The notes beneath the pieces were generated by a model. It made no database searches and was not told the origin of the DNA. It worked only from the letters and a program-made list of their open reading frames with translations. DNA of 64,000 bases, from NCBI GenBank assembly GCA_031213475.1, contig JARUPZ010000019.1, positions 4,939,896 to 5,003,895 of the forward strand. Direction: 5' to 3'. Numbering within the stretch: the first letter of the stretch is position 1; each line of letters starts with the position of its first letter. The DNA comes from Nereocystis luetkeana. Its lineage: Eukaryota > Sar > Phaeophyceae > Laminariales > Laminariaceae. This document shows, one piece after another, positions 48,801 through 60,800 of the stretch. Made by a program: the position numbers and the translations under genes.

Positions 48801-51800
48801 GTTTTCTCGAGCGGCGAGGCGGTCGGGAGCCGTTCCGGCTTAGGTTGTGCTGTTAGGCGTGGCCGTTGGTCTATTTTTTTGTGCTGTTCCATTGGGTCAG
48901 TCGGTAGGTTCTGTGCTCGAAGACGTGGTATTATGACCTGACGTGTGTGCTTCGAGGTAGTAACGGCCGTAACGGCCTTGTGATGGGCTGTCCCCGCCAC
49001 CCCCCGCCCCGAGCCTCTGCCCTCCCCTCCCACGTCTGACCGTGCCGGTGCTTCGTGCCCGGCCCGTCCCCCTTCTCCCTCTCTCTCCCTCCTCCTCTCC
49101 CTCTCCTTCTCCCTCTACCTCTCCCACTCCCACTATCTCTCCCCGCCCTCTCCCCCCCCTCTTTTTTTCGCTCTTTCTTTCTCTTCCTTCTCCCCTTTCT
49201 CCCCCTCCTTTCCGCTCTCTCGTTCCTGTTGGTGTTTTGTCCGTATGCCTGTGTTGCTATATGTGGTTTCCGTGTAGAACGACGCGGCGTGCCGCGTGAT
49301 CGCGCGCCTGGTGCGCGAGCGGGACGAGGCTAGGTCGGAGTTGCAGACCCAGAGGATTGCGCTGGCACAGGCGCAGGCGGCGGCCCCCGCGGCGGCCGTG
49401 GTGGAAGGTCAGTCTTCCCCCCCCCCGCGCGCGCCCCGCTGCCGAGTAGACCCATCGGTATGCAAGTGCTGCTGCTGCTGCTGCTCAGCATCGGTGCGCG
49501 ATTGCTCTGGCGGCCGCGTGTCATGTGCTGTCGGTTAGCGAAGAGTGGGCGCGCTTCTTGTTTTTGTTATTTGTTCGCTTGCTCGTATTGTACGTGTGTT
49601 TTGCGCCATCGTGTTTTGCGCCGCCGGGTGTGTCTTGTGTGTTATTTAGTGCGCTTGCTTGCGTGCGCGTGCGTGTGCTTGTACTGATGTGGTTTTCGTG
49701 TTTTCGTGTTTCTTCGATTTTGATCACGTACGAAACGTATCCTGTTGGGGTTCGACAAACGTTCCGGGCTGTGCTGTATGATGAGCCTGTGGAGGCCAGC
49801 GCAAAGAACAAGGGATGGAGTGCGGGCAGGGTGATCGATAGACGTCCAGGCGACTGACTGACTCACTGACGGGCTGTAACGGTGGTCGTGCGAAGAATTC
49901 GCGAAACTGCGTGTGGTGTATTTTGCCGATGCGGATGGAAGGACAGACGTTTGGGGCGTCTGTTGTCTGTCTGCCTCCAGCTGCATCGGTCGCTCTGTGC
50001 TTGCGAGCGCGCTCGGTCTCTCCGTCCTGTGGCGCTAGATGTGGCCAAATTGCCCACAATTGTGCGAGTAATCCCATCGCGGGGGAGCCTAGTTTTCATA
50101 TCTAAATATGGTGTGTACCAAAAACTCTCGTGCTGCAACCATGGAAGTTGACATGTCCACTCCCGCCGAAACCAAAACTTTGAGAGTTTGCCACGCGCTC
50201 CAGAGAGCACGAATCGCGCCCGCACCTCGACAAATGTGTCCGGACGAGCTTCCCGTGTCGACTACGTAGCGTTTTGCCAAAAAGTGCTCGCACGATGAGA
50301 TTTGTTCGAAAAAGTACAAAAAATCACAAAACATTACTATTAATATGCATACGAAAAATAATGACTCTGGGTCCATCGAGGGTTCTGGTTTCTACTATAG
50401 ACGTAGCTCCTCGTAGTAGATTCTACTCGTAGCCCCTACAGGTGCTCAGGTAGCCTTTTTTAGAACTGTCAAACGTTTCCCACACGATTTATTTCCTAGT
50501 AAATTTGTTGACACAAACGAGGGTTAGAGCTCCAAAGTGCTTGACTTAGGAGCCTTTTTATTTATTTCACACCTCTAATGATCCCATTCTAATTCCAAGT
50601 AATTTTCTCCCAAAAAACGTGGGTGCAGTTCTCAAGGGGTTTAAACAAACGGGGAGGGTTTTCTTAATAGGGTGGGTCTTGGGGTCCAGCCTTCCCGCCC
50701 GTAGCACAGCCCACAAGCGTAGGGATACAATTGAAAAATAAAAATCGAACAGAGCTGTGAGGTCGAAGCATTCCCTCAAAACTCATCTTCGCAAGCTTGG
50801 TAGATAAATATATGCATATATGTATACGTATACATCTGTATACATATATGCATATATACATATATGCCAGGCAAAAAAATTGCGCGCTCCCCGTTTTGTT
50901 TTTTGGCATGCTCCCGTTTCCTGTGTGTAGGTTCTCACTTCTTCCTTGTTTTTATTTTGTTTTTTGCGGGCTGTCATTTTCGTTTCGTGCTGTTGTTGTC
51001 GTTTTCTGTGGTGGTGGTGGTGGTGGTGGTGGTGTGCTGTGCTGTTCTGTGCCTTGCAGAGATGCAGACGGAGGACGACGGAGAGGAGGGCATCTCGGAC
51101 GCCGTGCACGCGCAGATGCAGGCGAAATGGAAGGAGCTCTCGAAGAAGAGGTGGGTCTTTTTTTCTTGTACATAGGTCCCGAGACCCTTTTTTCTCTTTT
51201 TGTTGTTCCGTCGTTTTGTGTGCGTTTTATTTTGCTTTTGGCGCCTGCTTCTTGTTGCTTGGTCTTTTTGTTTTGAGGACAGCGTTTTTACGGCAAGAAG
51301 TTCCCATCGACAGGGTGGTGTTGTTATTCTGGTGCTCTAAAAAGGGAGCGCAATGGAAAATCGGAGCGTGAACGTGAAATTTCGAGAACGCGAAAGCGTG
51401 TACATGCCAAGGCATACACGAGAGGAAAACAAATGGAAAACAACAAAGTCCCCGTGATGCTCGAGCGGTGGGTGATGCATTGCTAGCTCCTCCTCTTGTC
51501 CCATCTGACACTCGTACGTAGTGCTCTTTTATTGTTTGCGCTGGCCACCTTCTCCTATCTCCCCGGCCCCCCCGCTTCCCTCCCAATCTTGGCACCGGGA
51601 TTTTTTTCTCTCTCTCGAGTAATATTCTGTGCCAGGTATTTCTTTCCGGCCTTTTTGTTTTAATGCGTGCTACCCGGTACGGGTATATATCATCTATTTT
51701 TTCTAGTGGAGGAGTTCCATACTACTGTAGTGTTCGGTCAAAACTGACTTTTGGAAGACGAACAACAACTGTAGCCTTAACCCGGCGAAAACATCCTCTG

Positions 51801-54800
51801 GCCTTTTTACAGGTACGAAACGAACAATTATGTGCATTACAAATGGAACACGCAGTTGATGAGATCCTCCGCGAGTCAGAATGACCAGGTACTGCAGCCT
51901 AAAAGCGCTGCCCCTAACATCATACTTGTACGGCAGTAGGGGTCCTTCCATAAGGCGGTCTTGAGTGAGGCGATATGCCGACACAAGGCGCGACTGGGGA
52001 ATTGCGCTAAAAAAACCTGGAATGAATAAGGCGGCTTCCCTCAATATGGCGGTCATGTTGCTCTGGCACACCACCACCTCTCCTGGAGACCCCTACTGTT
52101 CCTGGTTACATGGCGCGCGTCTTTTGTGCTTCTGTTCGTGCCGGGAAAAATGAAAACCTCACCTTTCTTCTTTTTTTGTTGTCTCTGTTGTGTATTTTTT
52201 GTGTTTCCTCCCTTTTTTTGTTAATGAAATGCGGTACGACAGAAAGAAGAGGGCCATGCCCGAGGACCTGTCCTCCGCGGAGGCGGTGTCGGGCTGGGAG
52301 GAGACGTCCAGCAACACCCTCCACAAGACCAGCCCCAAGGGGATCACGTGCCTCGACCTGCACCCCTCCAAGCCGAACCTGGTGCGCCCGCTGTTTTCTG
52401 TTTTTGGCGTGCGCGGCGGTACCTTTGCCGGTTAGCAGTTTATTCAGCCGCAAAGTGCGGTGGCGGTCAAGTATGCTATTAATCTATGAATAGGCCGCGG
52501 TGTGACACCCTGACTGACCGCGCCTAACCGCCCCACACTAAAGCTACCATGTTAAGACCAGAGGAGGAAAGCAGGCCTTGACGGCCTGACGCGCCCAACA
52601 GACGGATTTCCTAGCATGTTTGGTGGCGGTGGCTGTAGCGTTGTTCTCCCACGCGTATACTCGTATCATAGTGCCACCACCACCTCGTTCTGCCCCCCCA
52701 CCGCCACCACCACCACCACCACCACCACAGGTCCTCACCGGGGGCGTGGACAAGACGGCGATCGTGTTCGACCGCGACTCACAGGCGCAGGTGGCGACGC
52801 TCTCCGGGCACACCAAGCGCGTCACGGACGCGTGCTTCCACCCCACCAAGGAGCTTCTGCTTACCTCCTCGGCGGACAAGACAGCACGCGTGTGGCAGGC
52901 GGTGGAGGGCGGTGGCGAGGGCGGAGGTGGAGGAGGCTACAAGGCGGCGCACGTGCTGGATGACCACGAGGGGGAGGTGGTCGGGGCTACGGTGCACGCG
53001 ACGGGAGACTTCGTCGCCACGGCTTCTAAGGACAAGAGCTGGGCTTTTTACGACATCAACCGGTGTGTGGGTTTTGTGGGTTTAGGGTATTTCGGGTGTG
53101 TTTGTGGTGGATGTGACGTGGATGGTGTGGCGTGGATGTTGGGTGTGGTGTTGGGTGTGGGTGTTGGGTGTGTTTTGGGGTGTTAGCTGTATGCGTGATG
53201 AGCGGTGTTGGTGTGCTTTGTGTGCGGTGTTTGTTGCTGTGTGGTTGTTGGGTGTTTATGTTTGTGTGTTGCACATGTGTTGTCTGTGTGTTGGCTATGG
53301 GTTCGTGTTTTGTGCTTTGTGTGGTGCACTTTGTGTAAAATGTGGTGTGTTGTTTGTTGTGGGTGTTGTCGGTTTGCGTTGTTGGGTGTTGGATGTGTGT
53401 TGAGGTTTTGCGTTGTTTGCTGTGTTTCATGCTCTGGTTTGTTCTGCGTGTATTGCGTTGGGTGTCTTGCGTTGTGTGCATGATACGGTTTTTGTGTGTT
53501 GGGCGTGTATTTTTGTTTGCAATGGTTGTTGAGTGTGCGTTGCGTATCGACCTGTACATATATGGTACAAGGAACACTCTCACCGTACTCTCCATGTATA
53601 TACTCGTAGAGTGTTGCGTTCGTGTGCCATGTCCCGTCACACGATACCACCCACCCTCTCTCTCTCGCGACACCCCTCCAACGCCCAGCCAAGCCTGGCA
53701 CCTGCATTCCTCTCACGTTGATGTATCACCATCATCCTTCTACAATACAATATTCTCTCAACATCTTCTCAAACATTTATCGCTCGCCACCTATGATACC
53801 ACCTTGTCCCACCACTCCCCCTCTGTCTCTCACTGGCCGTGCGGTCTCTCGCTCCTCCTCGACTTGTCCGAACCGGGCAGGGGGAGGTTGTTGAGGCACG
53901 TCAAGAACGAGGAATACGCGGAAGGCTACAAGTGTGTCCGCTTCCACCCCGACGGCCTCATCCTCGGCACCGGCACCGGGGACGCCCTCGTTCGCATCTG
54001 GGACATGAAACAAGCGGTACGGTCCCGTCGGTTGGTCGGGAGCCTCGCTGTGTTTGGTTTTGTGTATGCCCGCTGTTTCAGCCCTTCTTTGTCCCCCCAG
54101 TACTACTAGTAGAAAAAAATGTCGCACACTCATTTCGAGCGGTTTGGCCCTAAAACATGGTTCGCAGCGCCAAAGAGCTTCAACTATTGATGAACGTATA
54201 CTACGAAGTACCAAGTAGTATACCAGGTACCGGGGTATTATTCGCGCTACTGGGTACTTTTTCTCTTTCTTTGTGCTGTTGTATGCTGATTCATGCCTGG
54301 TGTACTACTGCTCTTACACGAAGTATACCTGATTTATTGTTATTACAGGTATGGCAACGATTTTTCGCCAGAATGCGGTACGATATACTGGGAATGTTCT
54401 GCGCCACTTGCCGGTATAGGGCAAAAATCCGCGACACATAGCACCTTGTATAGGCAGCGCTCACTGGCCAAAGGCACCGCGGCACCCGATGTGCCGTGAT
54501 CTGGCCACAAATCCTACGGATCTACCGAATACTCCTATGTAGCTACTCGGGCTGATGTTCACCATGTTACAGCCTATGGTCCCTATGGTTCACCGTTTTA
54601 TGGCCTGGTACGGTTCACCTCGTACCGTTTTATGGCGAAGAAGAGGCCTGCCAATAGAGAGCCATCAGACCCGTGCATCGCCAGCCCCCGCCAACTTAAA
54701 AAGTAAACAAGACGACAGCGTGTATCATGTTGTACATCCATACGGAGCGGCAGCATACTTCGTACAACCAACGGCAGAGCGATGTCGAGGCGAGTGTACA

Positions 54801-57800
54801 CCTCAATGCGTCGGTGCGGCTTTGTTGCCGGGGCCCTAAATATATAGACCGCGGGTCCAAGGTAGTCGGCGCGTGTGGCGAGCTCGACCCTTTGAGGGCA
54901 AACAAGCTGCAGTCCCGTAGTCGGGACAAACCAGTCATATTGTAAGTATTACCGGGGGCCATAGTAAATAGGTCCTGCGGTACACACAAAAGCCCATATA
55001 TTTCCTATTTTTTACAAACAGTAAAATTGGCGATGACAGCAGAGGAAATGATCTGGTACAAATCATGGAACTAGGTGTGCCATCAGATTTGTCTTGAATT
55101 TGTATTGTGGAGTGGTCGCCTACGATCAGTCGTCATTTCGTTCCCAAAACCTCGTGAGCAGAGGTGGGCACGACATATATATTGAGAGGTAGAAGAGATC
55201 GAGATGCCTCGGACCACGCGGTCGACCCCGACCCCACCGCCTTCGGAGGACGCGACGGCGCCGGTCCCGGCGGCGCCCGCGGTGCGTTTGCCCAACCCCA
55301 ACCCCGATCGGGCGGCGGCTACGTTGGTGGACTCGGCGACCATGCTGAAAGATCTCCCTTGTTTCATCCCGGGTGCCTTGGGGGCTGGTATGGTCCTGGA
55401 CTTCGAGCGTGTTTTCTTGGCGACGGGCGGCAGCTGTGCCTCCTCTTCGCGCTTCCAATTCTCGTGTGCCTTAGGCTCGGTGGCAATGCGGTTTTCCCCA
55501 GGTGCAGACACCTGGCCCCAGGTGCAGGAAGCGGCGGAGAAGAGGGCGATGTCCTCGCGAGGAGGGGCGTCCCGCGCGTACCGGGAGGTGGAGGCGACGC
55601 GCCTGATGGTGCGCCACATTTTGGACCTGCTGCAGTTCCATGGTTTGCCCTTACAGTCCGAACATTGCGTCCTTCTCCACGGGGCCTCCGAGGTGGGGGA
55701 CACGACGGGTAGGCCCAGGGAGGGGTCGGGAGCTGCAGGACGGGGGCGCTCGCCGCCCAAATGGCAGAGGTGGAGGTCACCCCAGCTGGGACGACCTCAG
55801 CCGGAGCGAAGCCTGGTGGGGCGAGCGCTGCAACTGGATCGACCCCAGCCGAAGCAGCGGCAGGTGGGGAAAATGCTGCGGATACCTCGGGGGGGCGGGG
55901 CCCGGCAGGAGCGAGCACTGATGGGGCGGGTGTCTTGGATGCGGCGGAGTCGAGGCAGCGGGACGACCAGACCCAGGCTGACAAAGGACCTGCTCGGGCT
56001 GATCACAGAGACACACTCCCCTGAGGTACGCACTGTTGTACGAGTTCGGCTCTGCGGTACAAGAATCGTGTTCTTCTAACAGGGAACGTAGGCAAGTAAA
56101 TGAAACACACAATGATACCGCAGAGCCGAAGTCGTACAACGGTGCGTACCTCAGGGGAGTGTGTCTCTGTGATCAGCCCGAGCAGGTCCTTGTCACCCTG
56201 GGTCTGGTCGTCAGGCAGCCTCGACTCCGCCGCGTCCAAGACACCCGCCCCACCAGTGCTCGCTCCTGCCGGGCCCCGGCCCCCGAGGTATCCGCAGCAC
56301 TTATGTTGGCACGGGCTTGCTAACGACCCCACCCCCCCCCCGGGGGGGCATCGCAAGGCGGCGCGCTCACACGCCTCCGCACGCCCACGGGGTGTCGTGA
56401 TCCGTTCGGTTATTTACCTGTACACAGAGCGCCCGCGGGAGACCCGCCCAGGGCGCTAGACCCGTCCAGGGCGCTGCCGTCCGTGGAGGGCTCGCGACGA
56501 CCCGGGACTTGGTGCGGTTTTTACGTTTTGCTCCGCATGTCACGAAGAGAATCTTGCGCAATTTGATTTCTGTTGGAAATGTGGCGTGCAGCCGGCTCGG
56601 GCTCTACCGGCCCCGCGGTACCCAAAGAGGTCGCCGGTCGTTGTGTATGTCCAGAAGCTCCAGGCATGGCGACGAAAAGTATTGGCAGCGATGGACGGGC
56701 GCCCCGGGCAAGGACGGAAAAACAGGGTAGCCGATGAGTTCGACGCGTTCGTCCTCGTCATTTCGGCTGGATCCCGTGGCTGGACGACAGCAACGCCGGA
56801 TGGCGTCTTCGATTTTCTCTGATACCTTGACACTCAGGGAAAAGGCACCAAGTTAGTGCATGCGACGTCTTGCCCAGACGTAGGCCGGGCGGGCGACGAC
56901 GCGTGCCTGGCGGGGTCTTCATGCGCAAGACGCTACACGGCTGAGTCCTTCCGAAATGGGTTTATCTCTATAAGCTTAAAATAGCCATGAAAGAACACGG
57001 AAAAGGGGATGAGTGGGACCCGGCCCGCCGGGTGGGCAACCCTTGCGCGAGCCCATTGGTAGATTCGTATCTCACGTTTTTGTCCGAGGAGCAGAAGCAG
57101 GTCGGGGTACCGGTAAATCAGGCAGCTCCAATGTTGGGAGCATACACTCATGGACCTGCTGAGCGACATGAGGTCGCGGGCACAAGTAGCTAGTTCGTTG
57201 GCGGAGCGTATCTCCCTGACGAGAGATATTGCCCTGTATGCACTGCTGTGGCCTTTTTCTCGATGCGCAGGGGACGACGACCTCTCCTTTACCCTGGGGT
57301 CACAAATCCCGAGGCTCCCAGAGTCTAGAGGCTTAATCTTTAATACCAGGTATTCAGTTTGGTAAGACGCTTCGTGTTTCTAGTGAGGCGATAGTGGTGT
57401 TGGCAGACCGGGTCTGCCCGGAGGCGTGCGCAAGCCGGGCGGTTACGGCATACATATCCGCCGCGCAGCGGATTGGGTGGGATTTAACCCTCGGGCATCT
57501 TTTCCCCGTGGTTACGACGGAAGGGGGGCGGGGTTCTCGGCCCCTCTCCGCAGCCCGTATGACCGCTTCCCTGCAGGCACGTCTGCGAGAGGCGGGCCTG
57601 CCGAGCCATTTCACGATGCACTCCTTTCGAGCGGGTGGCTCCCTCACCCAATCCCTGGCCGGATCGGTGGTGGGCGATATCATGAAAATCGGTGGTTGGA
57701 AGACGGAGGCAATAGCAAAATACTACATCGGCGGTACTTCTAGTGGCCGAGTCCAGGGTGGCAAGAGAAAACGCGGCCAGCACTACGCGGACGCTAGCCG

Positions 57801-60800
57801 GCTTCCTCTGTCGCCCGAGTTCGAGAAAGATTTCGCAGCATGTGCGAGACAGGGTTGGGGCAAGCGTAAATAAGTTTGGGTGAGACAACTACGTATCCGA
57901 CCAGTGGTATTTTAAGGGAAAACGCAACAAGATACTATCCAACGACGCAACGAAGTATGGACGAGACCACAGGTCGACGCAGGAGGCCTGATCCAAAAAT
58001 CCAATACTTACATCAAATGATTCAGGACATCGAGTCAGAATACTACAGTATTTGGTCCCATAGTATATAGGACCTACGGTGCACACAAAAAACATATAGA
58101 ACTACATACTTAGATCACAACCCCTGAGCGTGCTCGGTTGGTGCATCCCTGGCCTCTCAGAGCTCCCACTTCAAAACCGCCTCCTTTCATTACTTGCCGG
58201 ACCTTTCCACCAGTTCTTTGTTTTCTCGGTCATTTCTTCCTTTTTTCTTCTTTCGTTTCGTGTGCGTGCGTGTTCTCCGAGCACGGCATCGCGGGAGGAC
58301 CCGGCACCGTCGCGGGTGCCAGCGGGTGCTGGCGGGTAGAGGGGGGGGTGCAAGAAGCGCGGTCGCCGCTTTCGTGCCTAGGCGTCGCGTGTGCCTCGAG
58401 ACACGAGGGATGCATGAACGGGCTTTGTCTGGCTTCGATTTATGATTGTTGATAGAGTATGTACGAGTTTATAAAGGTCGTTCGGGAGGGCAAGATAATA
58501 TTCAAGCGGTGCTTATTTTTGCGACCACGCTAAAGTTGAAAGAGGGAGGTGTGCAGTTTGAACAAGAAGCTCTTCTGTGCCATTTGTTTCTTTTCTTTTC
58601 GACCGGGTGTAAGGTGTTCCAATCAGGCAGAAAAATATTTCACGAGAGGGGGCGGGGATTTTTTTTCCTTCCCGAGTTTTCGGTTTCATTTTCATTGTTT
58701 TTGCTGCCGTGCCGTGCTGTGCTTTGGTTTTCTTCGTACATACAGTACAGACATAGAGCATATCGAAAGAAGAAAATAAGTACAGACAGTAGTACCCTAC
58801 CTGGGGTGTATGTACGTACGTACGACATCCGCGACGCGAAGCGTATATGTGGCATCCAAGCTGACGTCGGAGCTGTTTTTTCCTGAAGCATGGCGGCGGG
58901 ACTCTTGGCATTATCAAGTCGCCGGTTTCCAACTACGATCCTTGAAAACACTAAACTCAATCGTGGACCTCTGTTCGCTTCGCATAATTTGATGTACTTT
59001 TTTCCTTCCTGAGCGAGCGTAGCGGGCGGCGAAGGCCGCCCGCGGAGCGAAGCGCCTTGTATTTCCCTATGTTTACCATTAATATTAATATTAAAAACAA
59101 TATTTTGTGCCATAGTAAACACAAAAAACATATATTTGCCTATTTTACGAACAATATTTGGTCCTATTTACTATGGTCCCGCGTAATAGCACATCCCCGA
59201 AACGGGACTGCGCTTGCGTTATGGGGACGAATTACGTACACTTAAGAGTCAGATATATATTTTTTCGTTTTGAACAGTGTAGTGCCGTAGTATTTTACCG
59301 GTGAAAAAGAAAATTGAGCTTCATTTTTACCAACCCGCCGGAGGTTATAAATCGTAGACCGGTAGATTTCGTTTCTGGGAAGAAGAAAAAAACGCGAAAA
59401 GGCGACGGCGTATTTTTCGCGCGCTTGCCTCCTCGTCCCTCCCTCCCTCCCTCCCTCTCTCCCGCACCCGAGGGAGGACGTACGCATGTACTCATGTGCA
59501 AGTACGCAACAGCGTTAATTCACGTGTGTAGCAGTGTGATTTGCTGACGTACTGCATGCGCATGCACAGGGGGGACGTACACATAAGACGGATATAATTA
59601 TAATAGCTGTTGCGCTGGCGCAACATTTTGGTCAAAATAGCCGTTTTCCGCGACAGCCGCGGAGGGGGGGGCTGGTGGCGCGCAGCGCAATACGCGATTT
59701 TGGGCGCGCAGCTTTTTGGGCCGCGGGCCCAAAAATTTGCTGCGGCCTTTTTTGCTCGCCGACAAAAAAAAGTGAAACCCCGTTTTTCAAATTCGCCTTT
59801 GGCGGGAAAAAATAATGAGCCTTTTAAATTCGCCGCAGACGATGTTTTTTTTAGAGGCCCTCTTCTGTAGGTTCTGATCTCGATACACGCCTTTTCGAGG
59901 TTCGGGGGGCGTTTAAACGCACTTTGTTACTCGGTTTTCGGGCATAGATTCGCACGTATATCGTATTTGTTTGCGCAACACGCCTTGCGTCGCCTGTTGC
60001 GCTGCGCACAACAGACACCGGACCACTAATTATATCCCTGGTACAAATGTACTCAACGCAACAGTATTAATTCGCGTATGTGGCGGTGTGATTTGCATAC
60101 GTACTGCATGCGCATGCACGCATACGTTTGCTTGCGTGTCGAGCGTGTTCCCGACTGCCCGCGGTTGGTCCGGTTGCTACGTGGACTTTTAGCTGCGAGG
60201 GGGGCCGAATGGGGAGCCAAAGGGCTCCGACCTGCTCCAGATAACCCGACCACCGTGGTTTGTTTGATTGATCACCTCCTCCGACAGCAGCAGCAGTGTT
60301 CTGTTGGGTTGTAATACCTGGTACCTCGTGTGTTGTTGCTCCGCGAGACGTTGTATGCTGCTGACCGGATGTGACTGGCGCATCCGGGAGTGCATCCTGG
60401 CCGGGTGTGACTGGCGCATCGCATCGGTCGACATTCTGTACGCCATGAACGTTGACAAGGTGGCGGGGAACATATCTCTCACCCCAACCCCTCCCAAAAA
60501 ATAAATACATGAAAACGACCCGACCCCAAATCAACCCAAACCAGACCGAACCGAACCGAACCGAAAAAAAAACGGAAAAATGAGGTGCTACCCCTATTGT
60601 ATATACCAATATAGTTTTAGGGACATAGTGATTGTCCCTAAATCCCAGGAACGATTGCAGTCAGTGTATGTATGTATAACCAGGTATACAGTACTCGTAG
60701 GGGTAAGTAGCACCTAATATTTCTGATTTTGTTCAGAGTTCTCACTCAAAAGCTATACCTGGTATGCATTTTTCCCCACCCGAACCACTTGACTGGCCTC

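Noticed and set aside
53342..53870. Plus-strand ORF through the G/T tract
   Set aside because: Cys/Val/Leu-rich translation of GTG/TGT sequence inside a PRP19 intron; only the part from 53,881 is exon.
55875..56298. Transcription terminator reading of the long hairpin
   Set aside because: The window is eukaryotic and the arms are far too long; a rearrangement or element structure fits better.
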